Source: Aquarana catesbeiana (lineage: Eukaryota; Chordata; Amphibia; Anura; Ranidae). From it: a stretch of 64,000 nt of DNA. Shown here one piece after another: positions 10,131 through 21,695 of the stretch. The stretch is from assembly GCF_042186555.1 (NCBI RefSeq), contig NC_133324.1:218785145-218849144 (forward strand). Reading direction: 5' to 3'. Position 1 is the stretch's first letter. Each line of letters begins with the position of its first letter. The position numbers and the translations under genes were made by a program. Below the pieces are notes generated by a model. It did no database searches. It was not told where the DNA came from and saw nothing but the letters and a program-made list of their open reading frames with translations.

Positions 10131-10489
10131 GGGCTGTGTAAAGCTGTGTAAAGTACACCTTTTGCAGGTGCATTCAGCTAACGGAGGGACACAGAGCAGA
10201 CGGGGGCATGTGAGTGTTTGTGACACAGGCATTCCCAGGGCACCTTTACTTAGTATCAAGTTGAGCTTTAATAGCAGCAGCAGTTGCTGGACTATTTGCT
10301 TAGCAATTGGTGCATTTTTGGTGAGGAGGTACAAGTACCCCAAAAAACAAGGACTCAAAGGGTTCGCCCTCAGGCTTTAAGGACCCTCCCTCTGCAACAC
10401 CATCCCCCCTGAAGGGCTAGGAAGGCTGGTCAGAGTGAGCCGTCGGGGGGTCGTCAGGGGTTGCAATTGCTTCCTACATTTCAGCCCCT

Positions 10490-10790
10490 GTCTATATTAC
10501 TGAGTAGGTTTTCTCCTCAGCCATGATTGGATTAGAGGAAAGGTTAGCATTTTTAAACGCATCTCCACAGAGTGGAAGAAAACGCATTAGGTACCCTTCT
10601 ATCACCAGGACTCTCAAACAGAGGAACAGTGGGAGGGGGAAGAGGAACCCCCCTCAGGGGAAGGACCTTCAGCTTCACAAGCTGAGAAATTGTTGGTGCA
10701 ATCCCTCACTGAAATGGTCTGCAGAAGAGGGTGGTTTTTACCCCAGGCAAAGGTCAGTTCCATAAAGGAGCATAATGGTTCAGGTGGTCA
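10490..10790 (+). pseudogene. DIRS gag remnant
   Basis: An ATG at 10523 opens MIGLEERLAFLNASP, followed in shifting frames by a Gly/Glu-rich stretch and by KLLVQSLTEMV. Position (before RT in a DIRS element) and composition suggest the end of gag. Frames change at least once, so it cannot be expressed. The join to RT-derived sequence near 10790 marks a large internal deletion. Confidence 0.45.
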
Positions 10791-11570
10791 GGGCAAAGAA
10801 GGGTCCTTCTATTCTCCTTTGCATGATGTTTTTGGGAAAGATGGTGGCTTCATTCGAAGCAGTTGCCTATGCTCAGTTTCATTCGAGACTGCGGCAAAGC
10901 AGTATCTTGTATACTTGGAGCAAGAGGGTCCAAGCGCTAGATTTTCCAATCCGCCTGTCACCAAAGGTGCGCCAGAGCCTCTGTTGGTGGAGGATATCCA
11001 AGAATCTGCAGAAGGGAAAACCCTTCATACCAGTTACCTGCGGGTTGAGCAGCAGTGCTGGAAGAGGTGACTGCCCAAGGGAAATGGTCCAGAACTGAAA
11101 GGACCTTGCCCATCAACATTCTAGAGATTCGGCAGCGTGCCTAGCCCTAAGGGCCTGGACATGCAGGTTGCGGAATTGTCCTGTCATGATTCAATCCGAC
11201 TATGCCACAGCAGTGACTTATATCAATCACCAAGGGGGCACTAGAAGTCATGCAACCCAGGAAGAGGTAAACCATATCCTAACCTGGGCAGAAAAGCATG
11301 TGCCGTGCATATCGCCAATCTTCATCCCAGGGGTAGAAAATTGGCAGGCGGACTACTTGAGTCACCAGCAGTTGTTCCCGGAGGAATCGTCCCTTCACCC
11401 TGACATCTTCCTGGCTATATGCCAAAGATGGCGGACCCCGGACATAGATCTGTTTGCATCCAAGTTCAACAAACAAAATCGACAACTTTGTGTCAAGAAC
11501 AAGGGATCCACTCGCATACGGAACAGATGCGTTGGTGACCCGTGGAATCAGTTTTTTCACTGATTTATGC
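10791..11570 (+). pseudogene. DIRS RT-RNase H remnant
   Basis: Only the C-terminal RT thumb and the RNase H part survive. Visible pieces in order are FLGKMVASFEAVAYAQFHS, FPIRLSPKVRQSLCWW, then in another frame IQSDYATAVTYINHQGGTRS (RNase H Asp region), FIPGVENWQADYLSH (final Asp) and WRTPDIDLFASKFN. These are the usual order and spacing for amphibian and fish DIRS1-like elements. The catalytic RT core is missing and there are several frameshifts, so it is dead. Confidence 0.82.
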
Positions 11571-12786
11571 ATTCCCTCCTATTCTGCTGCTACCACGGAA
11601 GGAAAGTTGGTGGTTTTTGTGGCCCCAGCGTGGCCCAGAACATTTTGATATGCAGAGATTGTAAAGATGGTGGTAGGGGCCCCATGGCCCCTACCACCAC
11701 GTCCAGACCTGCTATCGCAGGGACCAGTGTTCCATCTTACCTTACAAACGCTGAATTTAACGGTTTGGTTGTTGAAACCCACATTATGAAGAATTGTGGG
11801 CTTTCAGGCTCAGTGATATCTACCTTGATTAATGCAAGGAAACCAACTTCCAGAGTCTGGAAGGCATATATTTCCTGGTGTGGGTCCAGGGATTGGCATC
11901 CTAGAAAGTATACCTATGTTATAGGTAAAAGCCTTGCTTTTATGCAAATAGGATTAGAAATAAAGCTGGTCTTGAGTACCATCAAAGACCAGGTCTCGGC
12001 CTTATTAGTATTGTTCCAACTACCACTTGCTTTGCATTTCCTGGTCCATAGTTTTATACAGGGGGTGACACGGCTTGATCCGCCAGTTAGGTCACCCTTA
12101 AAACCTTGGGACTTGGATTTGGTTTTGTCAGTTTTACAAAACAGCCTTTTGAGCCGATACAACATACTCCCTTGATCCTTTTCACAAGGAAGTTGGTTTC
12201 TGGTTGCCATATCTTCTGCAAGAAGGGTATCAGAATTGGCTTCTCTTTCTTGTAATGAGCCATATTTAATTATTCATAAGGATAAGGTGGTAATGTGTCC
12301 TCATCCTAGCTTTCTGCCGAAGGTGGTTTCAGGTTTTCATTTAAACCAGGATATTTTTCTACCTTCATTTTTTCAAGAACCCTGTTCTATGGAAGAGGAG
12401 TCACTACATTCTTTGGATGTAGTGAGAGCAGTCAAAATCAATTTGAAAGCGACTGCTCAGTTTCAGAAAACAGATGTTTGTCTGCGTTGCCTGAAGGTTC
12501 TAGGAAAGGACAGGCAGCGTCGAAATCCACTATTGCCAAATGGATTCGGCAAGTAATTATTCAAGCTTATGGTTTGAAGAGGAAAGTTCCACCTTTTCAA
12601 ATCAAAGCACACTCCACCAGGGCTGTTAGTGCTTTGTGGGCAGTGCATCACCAAACCTCCATGGCTCAAATCTGCAAGGCCGTAACTTGTTCTTCAGTCC
12701 ATACATTCACCAGATTCTATCAGGTGAATGTAAGAAGGCATGAGGATATCGACTTTGAGCGCAGTGTGCTGCAGGCAGCAGTGTAG
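11571..12786 (+). pseudogene. DIRS tyrosine recombinase remnant
   Basis: Would have integrated the DIRS circle. The N-terminal part (11650-12175) includes SGSVISTLINARKPTSRVWKAY in effect as one open stretch; the C-terminal part (12480-12786) shifts frame. The catalytic end shows AHSTRAVS (His-x-x-Arg) and FTRFYQVNV (nucleophile Tyr), but the usual Trp between them is replaced (CKAVTCSSVH). Frame changes near 12175 and 12480 break it. The order after RNase H is as expected for DIRS. Confidence 0.8.
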
Positions 12787-12847
12787 GTCCTCAGGTCTGA
12801 TTGCACCCTACTTTTGTTGGTGTCCCCTCCCCTCAGATAGCATTGCT

Positions 12848-12972
12848 CTTGGACATCCCATACAGTAATTACTGTGGCTCTGTGTCCCATGATGTACAAT
12901 AAAGAAAATAGGATTTTTATAACAGCTTAACTGTAAAATCCTTTTCTTGGAGCACATCATGGAACACAGAGG
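12848..12972. repeat. DIRS internal complementary region
   Basis: 12862-12905 is the inverse complement of the left end (8932-8960 region); 12905-12972 is the inverse complement of the right end (15117-15190). The junction reads through CCTATT/TTCTTT, as a circle join would. Confidence 0.82.
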
Positions 12973-14224
12973 TCCCTCTCCTCTTTTAATACACGTATAT
13001 TGCTTTGCCACAAAACTAAGGTACTCCCAGTAAGGGGAGGGGTTTAATAGGGCGCTAAACTTCCTCTCTAGGGTGTGCCAGTGTCCATCACCTAAAGGTG
13101 CCTATATAACCCATACAGTAATTACTAATTTAAGAATCACTGCTTCTACAGGAGTTTTGTGTTCTGCCTATAGAAGCAGCTCAATGTTATCCAATGGCTC
13201 CATGCACACTGGGCTTAAAAAAAAGTTTGTTCTCTCAAGAGTTAAAATTGCTCATATAGAGCATTTTTTTGTGAGATGTGACAGGTTGAGGCTCACTGGC
13301 TCAGTAGGGTAGGGAGGAGGAAGAAGAAGAAGGAGGACACACTCACACAGTGACACACCAGGCGTGGCCGTGGCACTGGAGGTGTGTTGTTCCAGCCCAG
13401 CGGGCTGCGGGGTGAATGGATCAGCTGAAAAAAAAAAAATACCAGGGCTTTCCTCACCATTGGAAGGGACAGTCACCCCTCTAGCGGGTGTCACCCGGGT
13501 GAGGACCGTATCCCCTGCACCCCACTAGCAATGCCTCTGCACTGGTTTAAGAATCACTGCTTCTACAGGAGTTTTGTCTTCTGCCTATAGAAGCAGCTCA
13601 ATGTTATCCAATGGCTCCATGCACACTGGACTTAAAAAAAAATGTCTGTTCTCTCAGGAGTAAAAATCGCTCATATAGAGCATTTTTTGTACAAAGTTTA
13701 GACAAGTTTAGGAGTTTGATGTTTTTTCTGCCTCCAAGCTCAAATCAGAAACATGAACCAGAAGGTTTTTTTCCTGCATCTAAAGCGTTAAACTCAAAAT
13801 ATGCCTCTACCTCCTAATGTACATGAACACATAGGACACATGATAGAGAACATTGGAGAACATTGAGTTTCTTCTACAGGCAGAACACAGCTCCTGTAGA
13901 AGCAACGTTTTTAATCCAGTGTGCATGGAGCAGCTCAGCGTTTACAGGCAGGAAAAAAAAAACCTCTGGTCTGTTTGGAGCAAACTGGCAGAAAAAAAAC
14001 GCTGCTCTCCTAAACTTACTGCGTACAAAAATGCTCTATATGAGCATTTTTTTTTATTTGTGCCAAGGGAACTGACCTTTTTTTAAGCCCAGTGTGCATG
14101 GAGCCTAAGCTTTATGTCTCCAGTGGAGTGAGTTATAGCATTGTCTACTCAGACTTTCCTAGGATATTTAAATGATGTATTTATTTATTTATTACTATCT
14201 ATTCCCATGGGGCTGCGGTGATAT

Positions 14225-14226
<2 letters not shown>

Positions 14227-14278
<52 letters not shown>
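14227..14278. repeat. (AT)n microsatellite
   Basis: Pure AT run within hAT copy A. The sister copy lacks it at the same place. Confidence 0.9.
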
Positions 14279-14283
<5 letters not shown>

Positions 14284-14518
14284 AAAAGTTTCTCTACATT
14301 AATGTTTCATTTCCCCTGAGAAAGGCCAGCTTATTCATAGAACAAATATGTATGTGGGTGGTATGTATATATTCATTAAAGGACTTGTGACTGTTTACAC
14401 AATAAATTATATGACTAGTGGATAAGTAAACAGGTAATTGCTTTTCACATGATTGGAATCTTCATTGTGTGAAGATTTTCAACACTTAAATCAGCCTCTT
14501 ATAATGCGCATGTGCCAG

Positions 14519-14533
14519 TGTGTGTGTGTGTGT

Positions 14534-14577
<44 letters not shown>

Positions 14578-14640
14578 TATATATGCATACATTGTATAGA
14601 CACGTATAATATTTATATATATATATATATATATGTTACC
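14519..14640. repeat. (TG)n and (TA)n microsatellites
   Basis: A TG run followed by TA runs, absent from copy B, so expanded after duplication. Confidence 0.85.
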
Positions 14641-15190
14641 ATATTGTTTGTAAATCAGCACAGTGTGTGTGTATGTAGACATACATATTATACATAAAAA
14701 AATGATATATACAGTATTAATAGACACATATACCATGTATATATATGAGCATATCTTTGCAAAATGTATTTTCCTCCAGTTCTATTGTACACTACACTGT
14801 GCGCAGAGTTTAGGGACTCACCGCCTGTCAGGGATGAGTGTTCCCTCCTGTAATCTGCACTCCAGGTGCAGAGCATGCTTGGAAGGGATTCCTCGGACAG
14901 CATTGACACACTCACTGCTCCCCTGTCTGTCACAGCAAGCGCCCAATTGAGCGGAGCCTTTGTCTGGTGCCCGCCCCCGGGGGGCATGGCTTGTTAGAAT
15001 GACAGTCCAGGCCAGCCATGTCCAGTAACCAGGGCTTTCCTCACCGTCGGGAGGTTGTCACCCCTCTAGCGGGTGTCACCCGGGTGCGGACCACACCCCC
15101 CTAGCAACGCCTCTGATTACTGTGGCCCTGTGTCCCTTGATGTACTCCAAGAAAAAGAATTTACAGGTAAGCTGTTATAAAAATCCTATT

Positions 15191-15345
15191 ATTGAGACCC
15201 CAAGAGAATAGCGGTATTTGTGAGATTGGAGCAAAAGAAATCTAGAAGCCCCCTTTCAAAAAAAGGAACCCCATATTCCCCGCCCCCCTCCCCCCAGGGG
15301 TTGAGTACAGGGATACAGTTTTAAGGCTTCTCCCAAGTAAGTTAT
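15191..15345. mobile_element. old hAT-like interior, right of DIRS
   Basis: Matches 50245-50355 (AATCTAGAAG, CCCCAGGGG versus CCCCTAGGGG, GAGTACAGGG). It continues the old repeat interrupted at 8931. Confidence 0.5.
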
Positions 15346-15349
15346 TTAA

Positions 15350-15852
15350 AGCTGCACTCCAGCAATTCAGCCACTTTCTAAAACATGCTTGCTTGCTATG
15401 GGTTAAGTCCAATGAGGTGCATGTCATCTCATGGAATTATCTCTTTTATTTATAACTCACAGTTTTACTGAGCACCGGGAGTACAGCTATTGCTATATGT
15501 TCAAGACTCTGATAGAAGCGATGCTGCTTTCTCACTTAGCAGCCATTCTGCCCTCCCCTTCCCTTTGCTGTCCATTCACAGAAGGTTTTGTATTTTGTGA
15601 ATGGGTTCACATAATAAAAAGTGCTATGTAATTAGGCAAGAGGAGAGGGGGGACTGGCAGAGTGGCTGCAGGAGCAGGAATCTGAATGTCCAGCCACAGA
15701 GTGCCGGAAGTATAGTGATAACCGTACTCCTGATACTCAGTAAAAAAAATTAAATGTTAAATTAAAGAGATAAGTCTATGAGGTGGATGTTGAACTTAAC
15801 CCATAGTAAGCCAGCACATTTAAGAAGGTAGATGAACTTCTGCAGTTTATCT
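15350..15852. mobile_element. TTAA-flanked MITE
   Basis: Terminal inverted similarity (AGCTGCACTCCAG against AGATAAACTGCAG, and CTATGGGTTAAGT further in). TTAA lies on both sides at 15346-15349 and 15853-15856. No coding. The family recurs at 59760-60441. Confidence 0.55.
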
Positions 15853-15895
15853 TTAAAGGATTTGTGTATTTTCAATGTTATATTTTAAGCCCAAT

Positions 15896-17754
15896 CAGAG
15901 GCGTTGCTAGGGGGGTGTGGGGGGTGCGGTCCGCACTCGGGTGACACCCGCTAGAGGGTTGATACCCTCCCGACGGTGAGGAAAGCCCTGGTTATTGGGC
16001 AGGGCTGGCTTGGACTGTCATTCTGACAAGCCACGCCCCCCCGGTGGATGGGCAGTGGACAAAGGCTCCGCTCAATTGGGCGCCTGCTGTGACAGACAGG
16101 GGAGCAGTGAGTGTGTCAATGCTGTCTGAGGAATCCCTTCCAAGCATGCTCTGCGCCTGGAGTGCGTATTACAGGAGGGAACACTCACCCCTGACAGGCG
16201 GTAAGCCCTTAATGCTGCACACAGGATTAACTCCTTCAATGTCACAGGGCAAATACCCTGCCACCTCTATGGTCACATTACACTTATGTAAGTGCAAGTG
16301 ATTTTAATACTGTATAACTTCCATCCCAGTGTAGTGTACAATAGAACTGAAGGAAAATACATTTTGCAAAGATATGCTCATATATATAAATGGTATATGT
16401 GTCTATTAATATGTATCAATTTTTTTATGTATAATATGTATGTCTGCATACACACACACACTGTGCTGATTTACAAATAATATGGTGACTTTTATATATA
16501 TGATATCACTGCAGCCCGATGGGAATAGATAGCAATAAATAAATAAATACATAATTTAAATATCCTAGGAAAGTCTGAGTAGACAATGCTATAACTCACT
16601 CCACTAGAGACATAAAGCTTAGGCTCCATGCACACTGGGCTTAAAAAAAGGTCAGTTCCCTTGGCACAAATAAAAAAAAAAGCTCATATAGAGCATTTTT
16701 GTACGCAGCGAGTTTAGGAGAGCAGCGTTTTTTTTTTCTGCCAGTTTGCTCCAATCAAAAAACGCAGACCAGAGGGTTTTTTTTTTCCTGCCTGTAAACG
16801 CTGAGCGGCTCCATGCACACTGGATTAAAAACGTTGCTTCTACAGGAGCTGTGTTCTGCCTGTAGAAGAAACTCAATGTTCTCCAATGTTCTCTATCATG
16901 TGTCCTATGTGTTCATGTACATTAGGAGGTAGAGGCATATTTTGAGTTTAACGCTTTAGATGCAGGAAAAAAAACCTTCTGGTTCATGTTTCTGATTTGA
17001 GCTTGGAGGCAGAAAAAACATCAAACTCCTAAACTTGTCTAAACTTTGTACAAAAAATGCTCTATATGAGCGATTTTTACTCCTGAGAGAACAGACATTT
17101 TTTTTAAGTCCAGTGTGCATGGAGCCATTGGATAACATTGAGCTGCTTCTATAGGGAGAAGACAAAACTTCTGTAGAAGCAGTGATTCTTAAACCAGTGC
17201 AGAGGCGTTGCTAGGGGGGTGCAGGGGATGCGGTCCTCACCCGGGTGACACCCGCTAGAGGGATGACTGTCCCTTCCAATGGTGAGGAAAGCCCTGGTAT
17301 TTTTTTTTTTCAGCTGACCCATTCACCCCGCAGCCCGCTGGGCTGGAACAACACACCTCCAGTGCCACGGCCACGCCTGGTGTGTCACTGTGTGAGTGTG
17401 TCCTCCTTCTTCTTCTTCCTCCTCCCTACCCTACTGAGCCAGCGAGCTTCAACCTGTCACATCTCACACTGCACTGCAGACATGATGATGACGTCACTAC
17501 ACACACTACTAGTATCTCCGTCCGGGCGGTGTGGCGGCTGCACGCTGTGAAGCTGCCCTCCTTTCCTCTCCAGACTCTAGCTGCCGCCCAGCGCCCAGAT
17601 TCGGAACAGGTCCGGGGGGGGGGTTTCCTGGTGTCCACCGCCGGCCTGAGCCCAGGTTGAGGTGTGTGTGTGTGTGTGTGTGTGTGGGGGGGGGGGGGGG
17701 CGGTGACACCATGTTATATCGCACCAGGTGACACCAACCCTAGTGACGCCACTG
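15896..17754 (+). mobile_element. hAT family copy B, full length, non-autonomous
   Basis: Starts CAGAGGCGTTGCTAGG and ends CTAGTGACGCCACTG, so its inverted ends agree with the hAT pattern (CAGNGGCG). It is flanked by a perfect 8-bp target duplication AGCCCAAT (15888-15895 and 17755-17762), the hAT length. No transposase is present. Internally it holds a second copy of its own 5' end (from 17200) and a small unit beginning GGCTCCATGCACACTGG (16622-17130). It forms a kilobase palindrome with copy A. Confidence 0.85.
17659..17701. repeat. (TG)n(G)n tract
   Basis: About eleven TG units followed by a run of some 15 G inside hAT copy B. The G-run could form a quadruplex. Confidence 0.85.
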
Positions 17755-17762
17755 AGCCCAAT

Positions 17763-18510
17763 GAAAAGACTTTCTCCCCACTGAACAGTATATTCTGAAA
17801 GCAATATTTCTATTGATACATGTCCCCCAAGGCAGTGTCCAGCTGCCCATTGATTTTTTGCAAATTAATCTTGAAGAAGACTATAGTAATAGGGTTTGGG
17901 GTTCCCATTCTTCTTACTGGGTTTGCTGAACCTCCCCTGTATCAGACTTTGCCCAGTTTAGTCATCCCTATTGTACATGGAGAAATTTGGTAACTCTGTT
18001 GACATGAATAATTTCTGCCTATATATCTCAATATTGTGATAATTATTTGTATGAAGTATTTACATACTGTACAGCAAAAAGAATGGCTTAGTCTGCAGTA
18101 TATTATAAACAGCACAGTGTATGGAGCATGCACTACATAATATACTCAATATACTCACCGTAAGTACCCATTATATCCTATATCCACCTTCCTGATCCCC
18201 TAATGTATCAACAGAGTGGCACTAGCAAGAGTGTAGGAATATCTGAACATCCTTCCTAGCAGCCTTCATTTTTCTCAGGCTTTGTTGTGACATGAAGCCC
18301 CATTCATCATCTGCTTCTGCTTCCCTGCACCTTCCAGTGCTGGCCCTTTTCTCACTAAACTCTGTTACATGAACAGGTGTTGGTTGACTTATTTCTCACT
18401 CACTCCCTTGGTTTTGTTTTTAATAAACTATGGAAAGACAGTGTAAAGAGCAGTGAAAATATGTAACATGTAGTAACCCATTGCATTTAAGGATAGGTCA
18501 AGCAATCCAG
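17763..18510. other. unassigned DNA
   Basis: No gene, RNA or repeat that I recognise. Confidence 0.4.
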
Positions 18511-19380
18511 GGTTCAGTTTGAGGCAGGTACAGCAAACCTTACAGAAGTCTGAGTGCTGAGTCCAAACCCCACTGAAGTCAATTGGAGCCAAAAGTTAAC
18601 AGGCAGTTCTACACGTTCTATTAGGCAAGGGTTAGTCAAACACGTGGGGGGCTGGGCACTTTGGAAACATGTATTAAAGCTAAAGAAACTTTCTAAAAAT
18701 TCCATTTGGTGGGGAGCAGTGATTAATAATGCCTAAAATGAAACATAAACATGCAAAATTACATTAAATAGCATGCCTGGGGGTTGCCTACCCTGTGGAG
18801 TGGCATATCTGTATGATGCCTTGGGGTTACTTTGCCTGTGAATTGACATATCTGTAAGATGTATACAACAATACTACTAACATCTACAAAAAAAAATGCC
18901 GTTTGAATTGCCTGCAATTGAGAGCTTCAGCCAATTAATTTGACTGTGAATTCCCTTCATCTGTACCAGACCCTTATGCTAGATGAGGGCTCAAAATAGA
19001 TCAAACTAGAGGATTGGGACCCCAAGAAAAATCCATACAAGACACTTAACCTTGTTGAGGGTCTGGTATAGATGTCATGGGGGAACCCCATTCAAAAAAC
19101 AATACAAAAAAGCATTGAGTTCCCCTCAGAGTCTATACTAGACCCTTTGGGTTTGATTTACTAAAACAGGAGAGTGCAAAATCTGGTGCAGCTGTGCTTG
19201 GTAGCTAATCAGCTTCTAACTTTAGCTTGTACAATTAAGTTTTGACAAAAAATAAAAACCCTGGAAGCTGATTGTTTTTTATGTAGAGCTGCACTGGATT
19301 TTACACTCTCCAGTTTTAGTAAATCAACCAGTTTGGGTCTGGTATGGATTTTAAGGAACCACATACAAATATCACTAGAT
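18511..19380. mobile_element. old hAT-like copy
   Basis: Blocks GAGCAGTGATTAATAATGCC and GGGGGTTGCCTA match the arm of the hAT element at 30346; CAGACCCTTATG and GGTCTGGTATGGAT match its interior. It is interrupted by the small element at 19146-19330. Confidence 0.5.
19146..19330. mobile_element. small MITE, TTTGATTTACTAAAAC termini
   Basis: Inverted ends: TTTGATTTACTAAAACAGGAG at the left and its near complement at the right (CTCCAGTTTTAGTAAATCAA). It splits the old hAT sequence; the pieces CCCTTT and GTTTGGGTCTGG sit either side. No coding. Confidence 0.65.
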
Positions 19381-19618
19381 CTTATTCACATGAAACCTTT
19401 CAAGTCTTTTATATGTAAGAGCTCCAGACAGATAAAAACAAAAAGCATGTACAGGTATGTGATCATTAAACATAAGACAAATTTTTAAAAAGCGAAAGGT
19501 CGGCACCTGAAAATTAAATGCAAATACAAAATTCTTTATTACATACCCATCGGGATACAAAGAAAACCTATACACAGATGCTTCTGTTGTGTATAGGATT
19601 TTTTTATACCCTAATGGG

Positions 19619-19925
19619 TAGGCATGTGCATTTCGTTTCGTTCCGAATCGAAATTCGGACGAATTTTTCATTATTCGGAAATTCGGATGCATCCGAATTT
19701 CCGAATTACAAAAGTAAAGAATTTAAACGAATCCGAAAAAAAAACGAACAAATTCGAAAACATATTCGAATCGAATTCGAAAACATATTCGAATCGAATT
19801 CGAAAACATATTCGAAAACATATTCGAATCGAATTCGAAAACATACTCGAATTCGAAAAAAATAGAAAACGTTTTTCTAAAAAAAAACAATAAATAAGAT
19901 AGAATATAAAATAATAAAGCAATAG

Positions 19926-19999
<74 letters not shown>

Positions 20000-21644
20000 A
20001 ATTATTCTCTTCTATTGTTTTTTTATGCTTTTCTTTTCTATTATTTTATATTCTGTAATAGTCTTTTCAATTCGAATTCATTCTATACGAAATTCGAATT
20101 TCGGTACATGGTTTCTGAAGTTTGAATTTCGTATAGAATGAATTTGAATTGAAAATATATTATATATATATATATAAAACCATATATATAGTTTACTTTT
20201 TCAAATTCAGTTATTGTTTTTTTCAAATGCGGTAGAATTTTTTCAAATTTTATAGTTTTTTTCGAATGTGGTAGAAATTGTTCAAATTTGACAGTTTTTT
20301 TTGAATGTGGTAGAATTTTTTCGAATTTGATATTTTTTTCGAATGTAGTAAAATTTTTTTTGAATTTGATAGTTTTTTTTGAATGTGGTAGAATTTTTTC
20401 GAATTTGACAGTTTTTTTCGAATGTGGTAGAATTTTTTCGAATTTGACAGTTTTTTTCGAATGTGGTAGAATTTTTTCGAATTTGACAGTTTTTTTCGAA
20501 TGTGGTAGAAATTTTTCGAATTTGACAGTTTTTTTCGAATGTGGTAGAATATTTTCGAATTTGATATTTTTTTCGAATGTGTTAGAATTTTTTCGAATTT
20601 GACAGTTTTTTTCGAATGTGGTAGAATTTTTTCGAATTTGATAGTTTTTTCAAATGTGTTAGAATTTTTTCGAATTTTATAGTTTTTTTCGAATGTGGTA
20701 GAAATTTTTCGAATTTGACAGTTTTTTTTCGAATGTGGTAGAATTTTTTCGAATTTGATATTTTTTTCGAATGTAGTAAAATTTTTTTTGAATTTGATAG
20801 TTTTTTTTGAATGTGGTAGAATTTTTTCGAATTTGACAGTTTTTTCGAATGTGGTAGAATTTTTTCGAATTTGACAGTTTTTTTCGAATGTGGTAGAATT
20901 TTTTCGAATTTGACAGTTTTTTTCGAATGTGGTAGAAATTTTTCGAATTTGACAGTTTTTTTTCGAATGTGGTAGAATATTTTCGAATTTGATATTTTTT
21001 TCGAATGTGTTAGAATTTTTTCGAATTTGACAGTTTTTTTCGAATGTGGTAGAATTTTTTCGAATTTGATAGTTTTTTCAAATGTGTTAGAATTTTTTCG
21101 AATTTTATAGTTTTTTTCGAATGTGGTAGAAATTTTTCGAATTTGACAGTTTTTTTTCGAATGTGGTAGAATTTTTTCGAATTTGATATTTTTTTCGAAT
21201 GTAGTAAAATTTTTTTTGAATTTGATAGTTTTTTTTGAATGTGGTAGAATTTTTTCGAATTTGACAGTTTTTTCGAATGTGGTAGAATTTTTTCGAATTT
21301 GACAGTTTTTTTCGAATGTGGTAGAATTTTTTCGAATTTGATAGTTTTTTTCGAATTTGTTAGAATTTTTTCGAATTTGATAGTTTTTTCGAATGTGGTA
21401 GAATTTTTTCGAATTTGACAGCTTTTTTCGAATGTGTTAGAATTTTTTCGAATTTGATAGTTTTTTTCGAATACGGTCGAATTTTTTCGAATGCGGTCGA
21501 ATTTTTTCGAATTCGAATACGAAACGAAACAAATTCCGAAAACGAATGTAATGAATGCAACGAATTTAACTAAACGAATTTAGTTAAATAACGAATCGAA
21601 ACGAAAATAAAACTAAACAAATTTTTTCATCCTGCACATGTCTG
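19619..21644. mobile_element. hAT-type element with internal satellite
   Basis: Terminal inverted repeats TAGGCATGTGC at the left and CAGACATGTGC (minus reading) at the right. It is flanked by a perfect 8-bp target duplication CTAATGGG (19611-19618, 21645-21652). The interior is a GAATTCG-rich AT region, a TA run and the satellite. There is no transposase. Confidence 0.8.
20208..21500. repeat. T-rich satellite, ~39-bp monomer, 428-bp higher-order unit
   Basis: Monomers contain GAATGTGGTAGAATTTTTTC and a GAATTTGACAG block. A variant monomer (GAATGTAGTAAAATT) recurs at 20341, 20769 and 21197, exactly 428 bases apart, with neighbours in the same order. This shows higher-order amplification of about 11 monomers. 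Frames read open only because of composition. Confidence 0.88.
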
Positions 21645-21695
21645 CTAATGGGTATATCTGCATTTCATTTACGGGTGCTGACCTTTCACTATTTG

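Larger units (their letters stand above)
13127..15116 (-). mobile_element. hAT family copy A, truncated, inside DIRS
   Basis: Inverse orientation of the complete copy at 15896-17754. Its 5' terminus (CAGAGGCGTTGCTAG when read on the minus strand) is at 15116. It runs left to about 13271 and lacks the last ~285 bases including the 3' TIR. 13127-13270 repeats part of its own interior (13544-13690). The DIRS sequence broken by it shares ATTACT on both sides, the remains of a target duplication. Confidence 0.75.
8932..15190 (+). mobile_element. decayed DIRS-type retrotransposon
   Basis: Its left end (8932-9080) is the inverted complement of 13013-13126 continued at 15117-15190; the gap is a hAT insertion (13127-15116). 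Just inside the right end is an internal complementary region (12848-12972). One half matches the outer left end and the other half the outer right end, the hallmark of DIRS elements that replicate through circles. Coding remnants run gag, RT-RNase H and tyrosine recombinase on the plus strand. The central RT with the YxDD box is deleted. No target duplication is seen, as expected. The flanks on both sides belong to one older hAT repeat. Confidence 0.85.
19486..21695. mobile_element. palindromic MITE split by a hAT element
   Basis: AGCGAAAGGTCGGCACC at the left and GGTGCTGACCTTTCACT at the right are inverse complements with few mismatches. The similarity continues inward (AAATGCAAATA / ATCTGCATTT) up to the nested element at 19619-21644. 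Removing that restores a compact foldback unit. Confidence 0.6.

Noticed and set aside
20288..20602. 104-codon repetitive frame
   Set aside because: Satellite monomers read in frame; not a protein.
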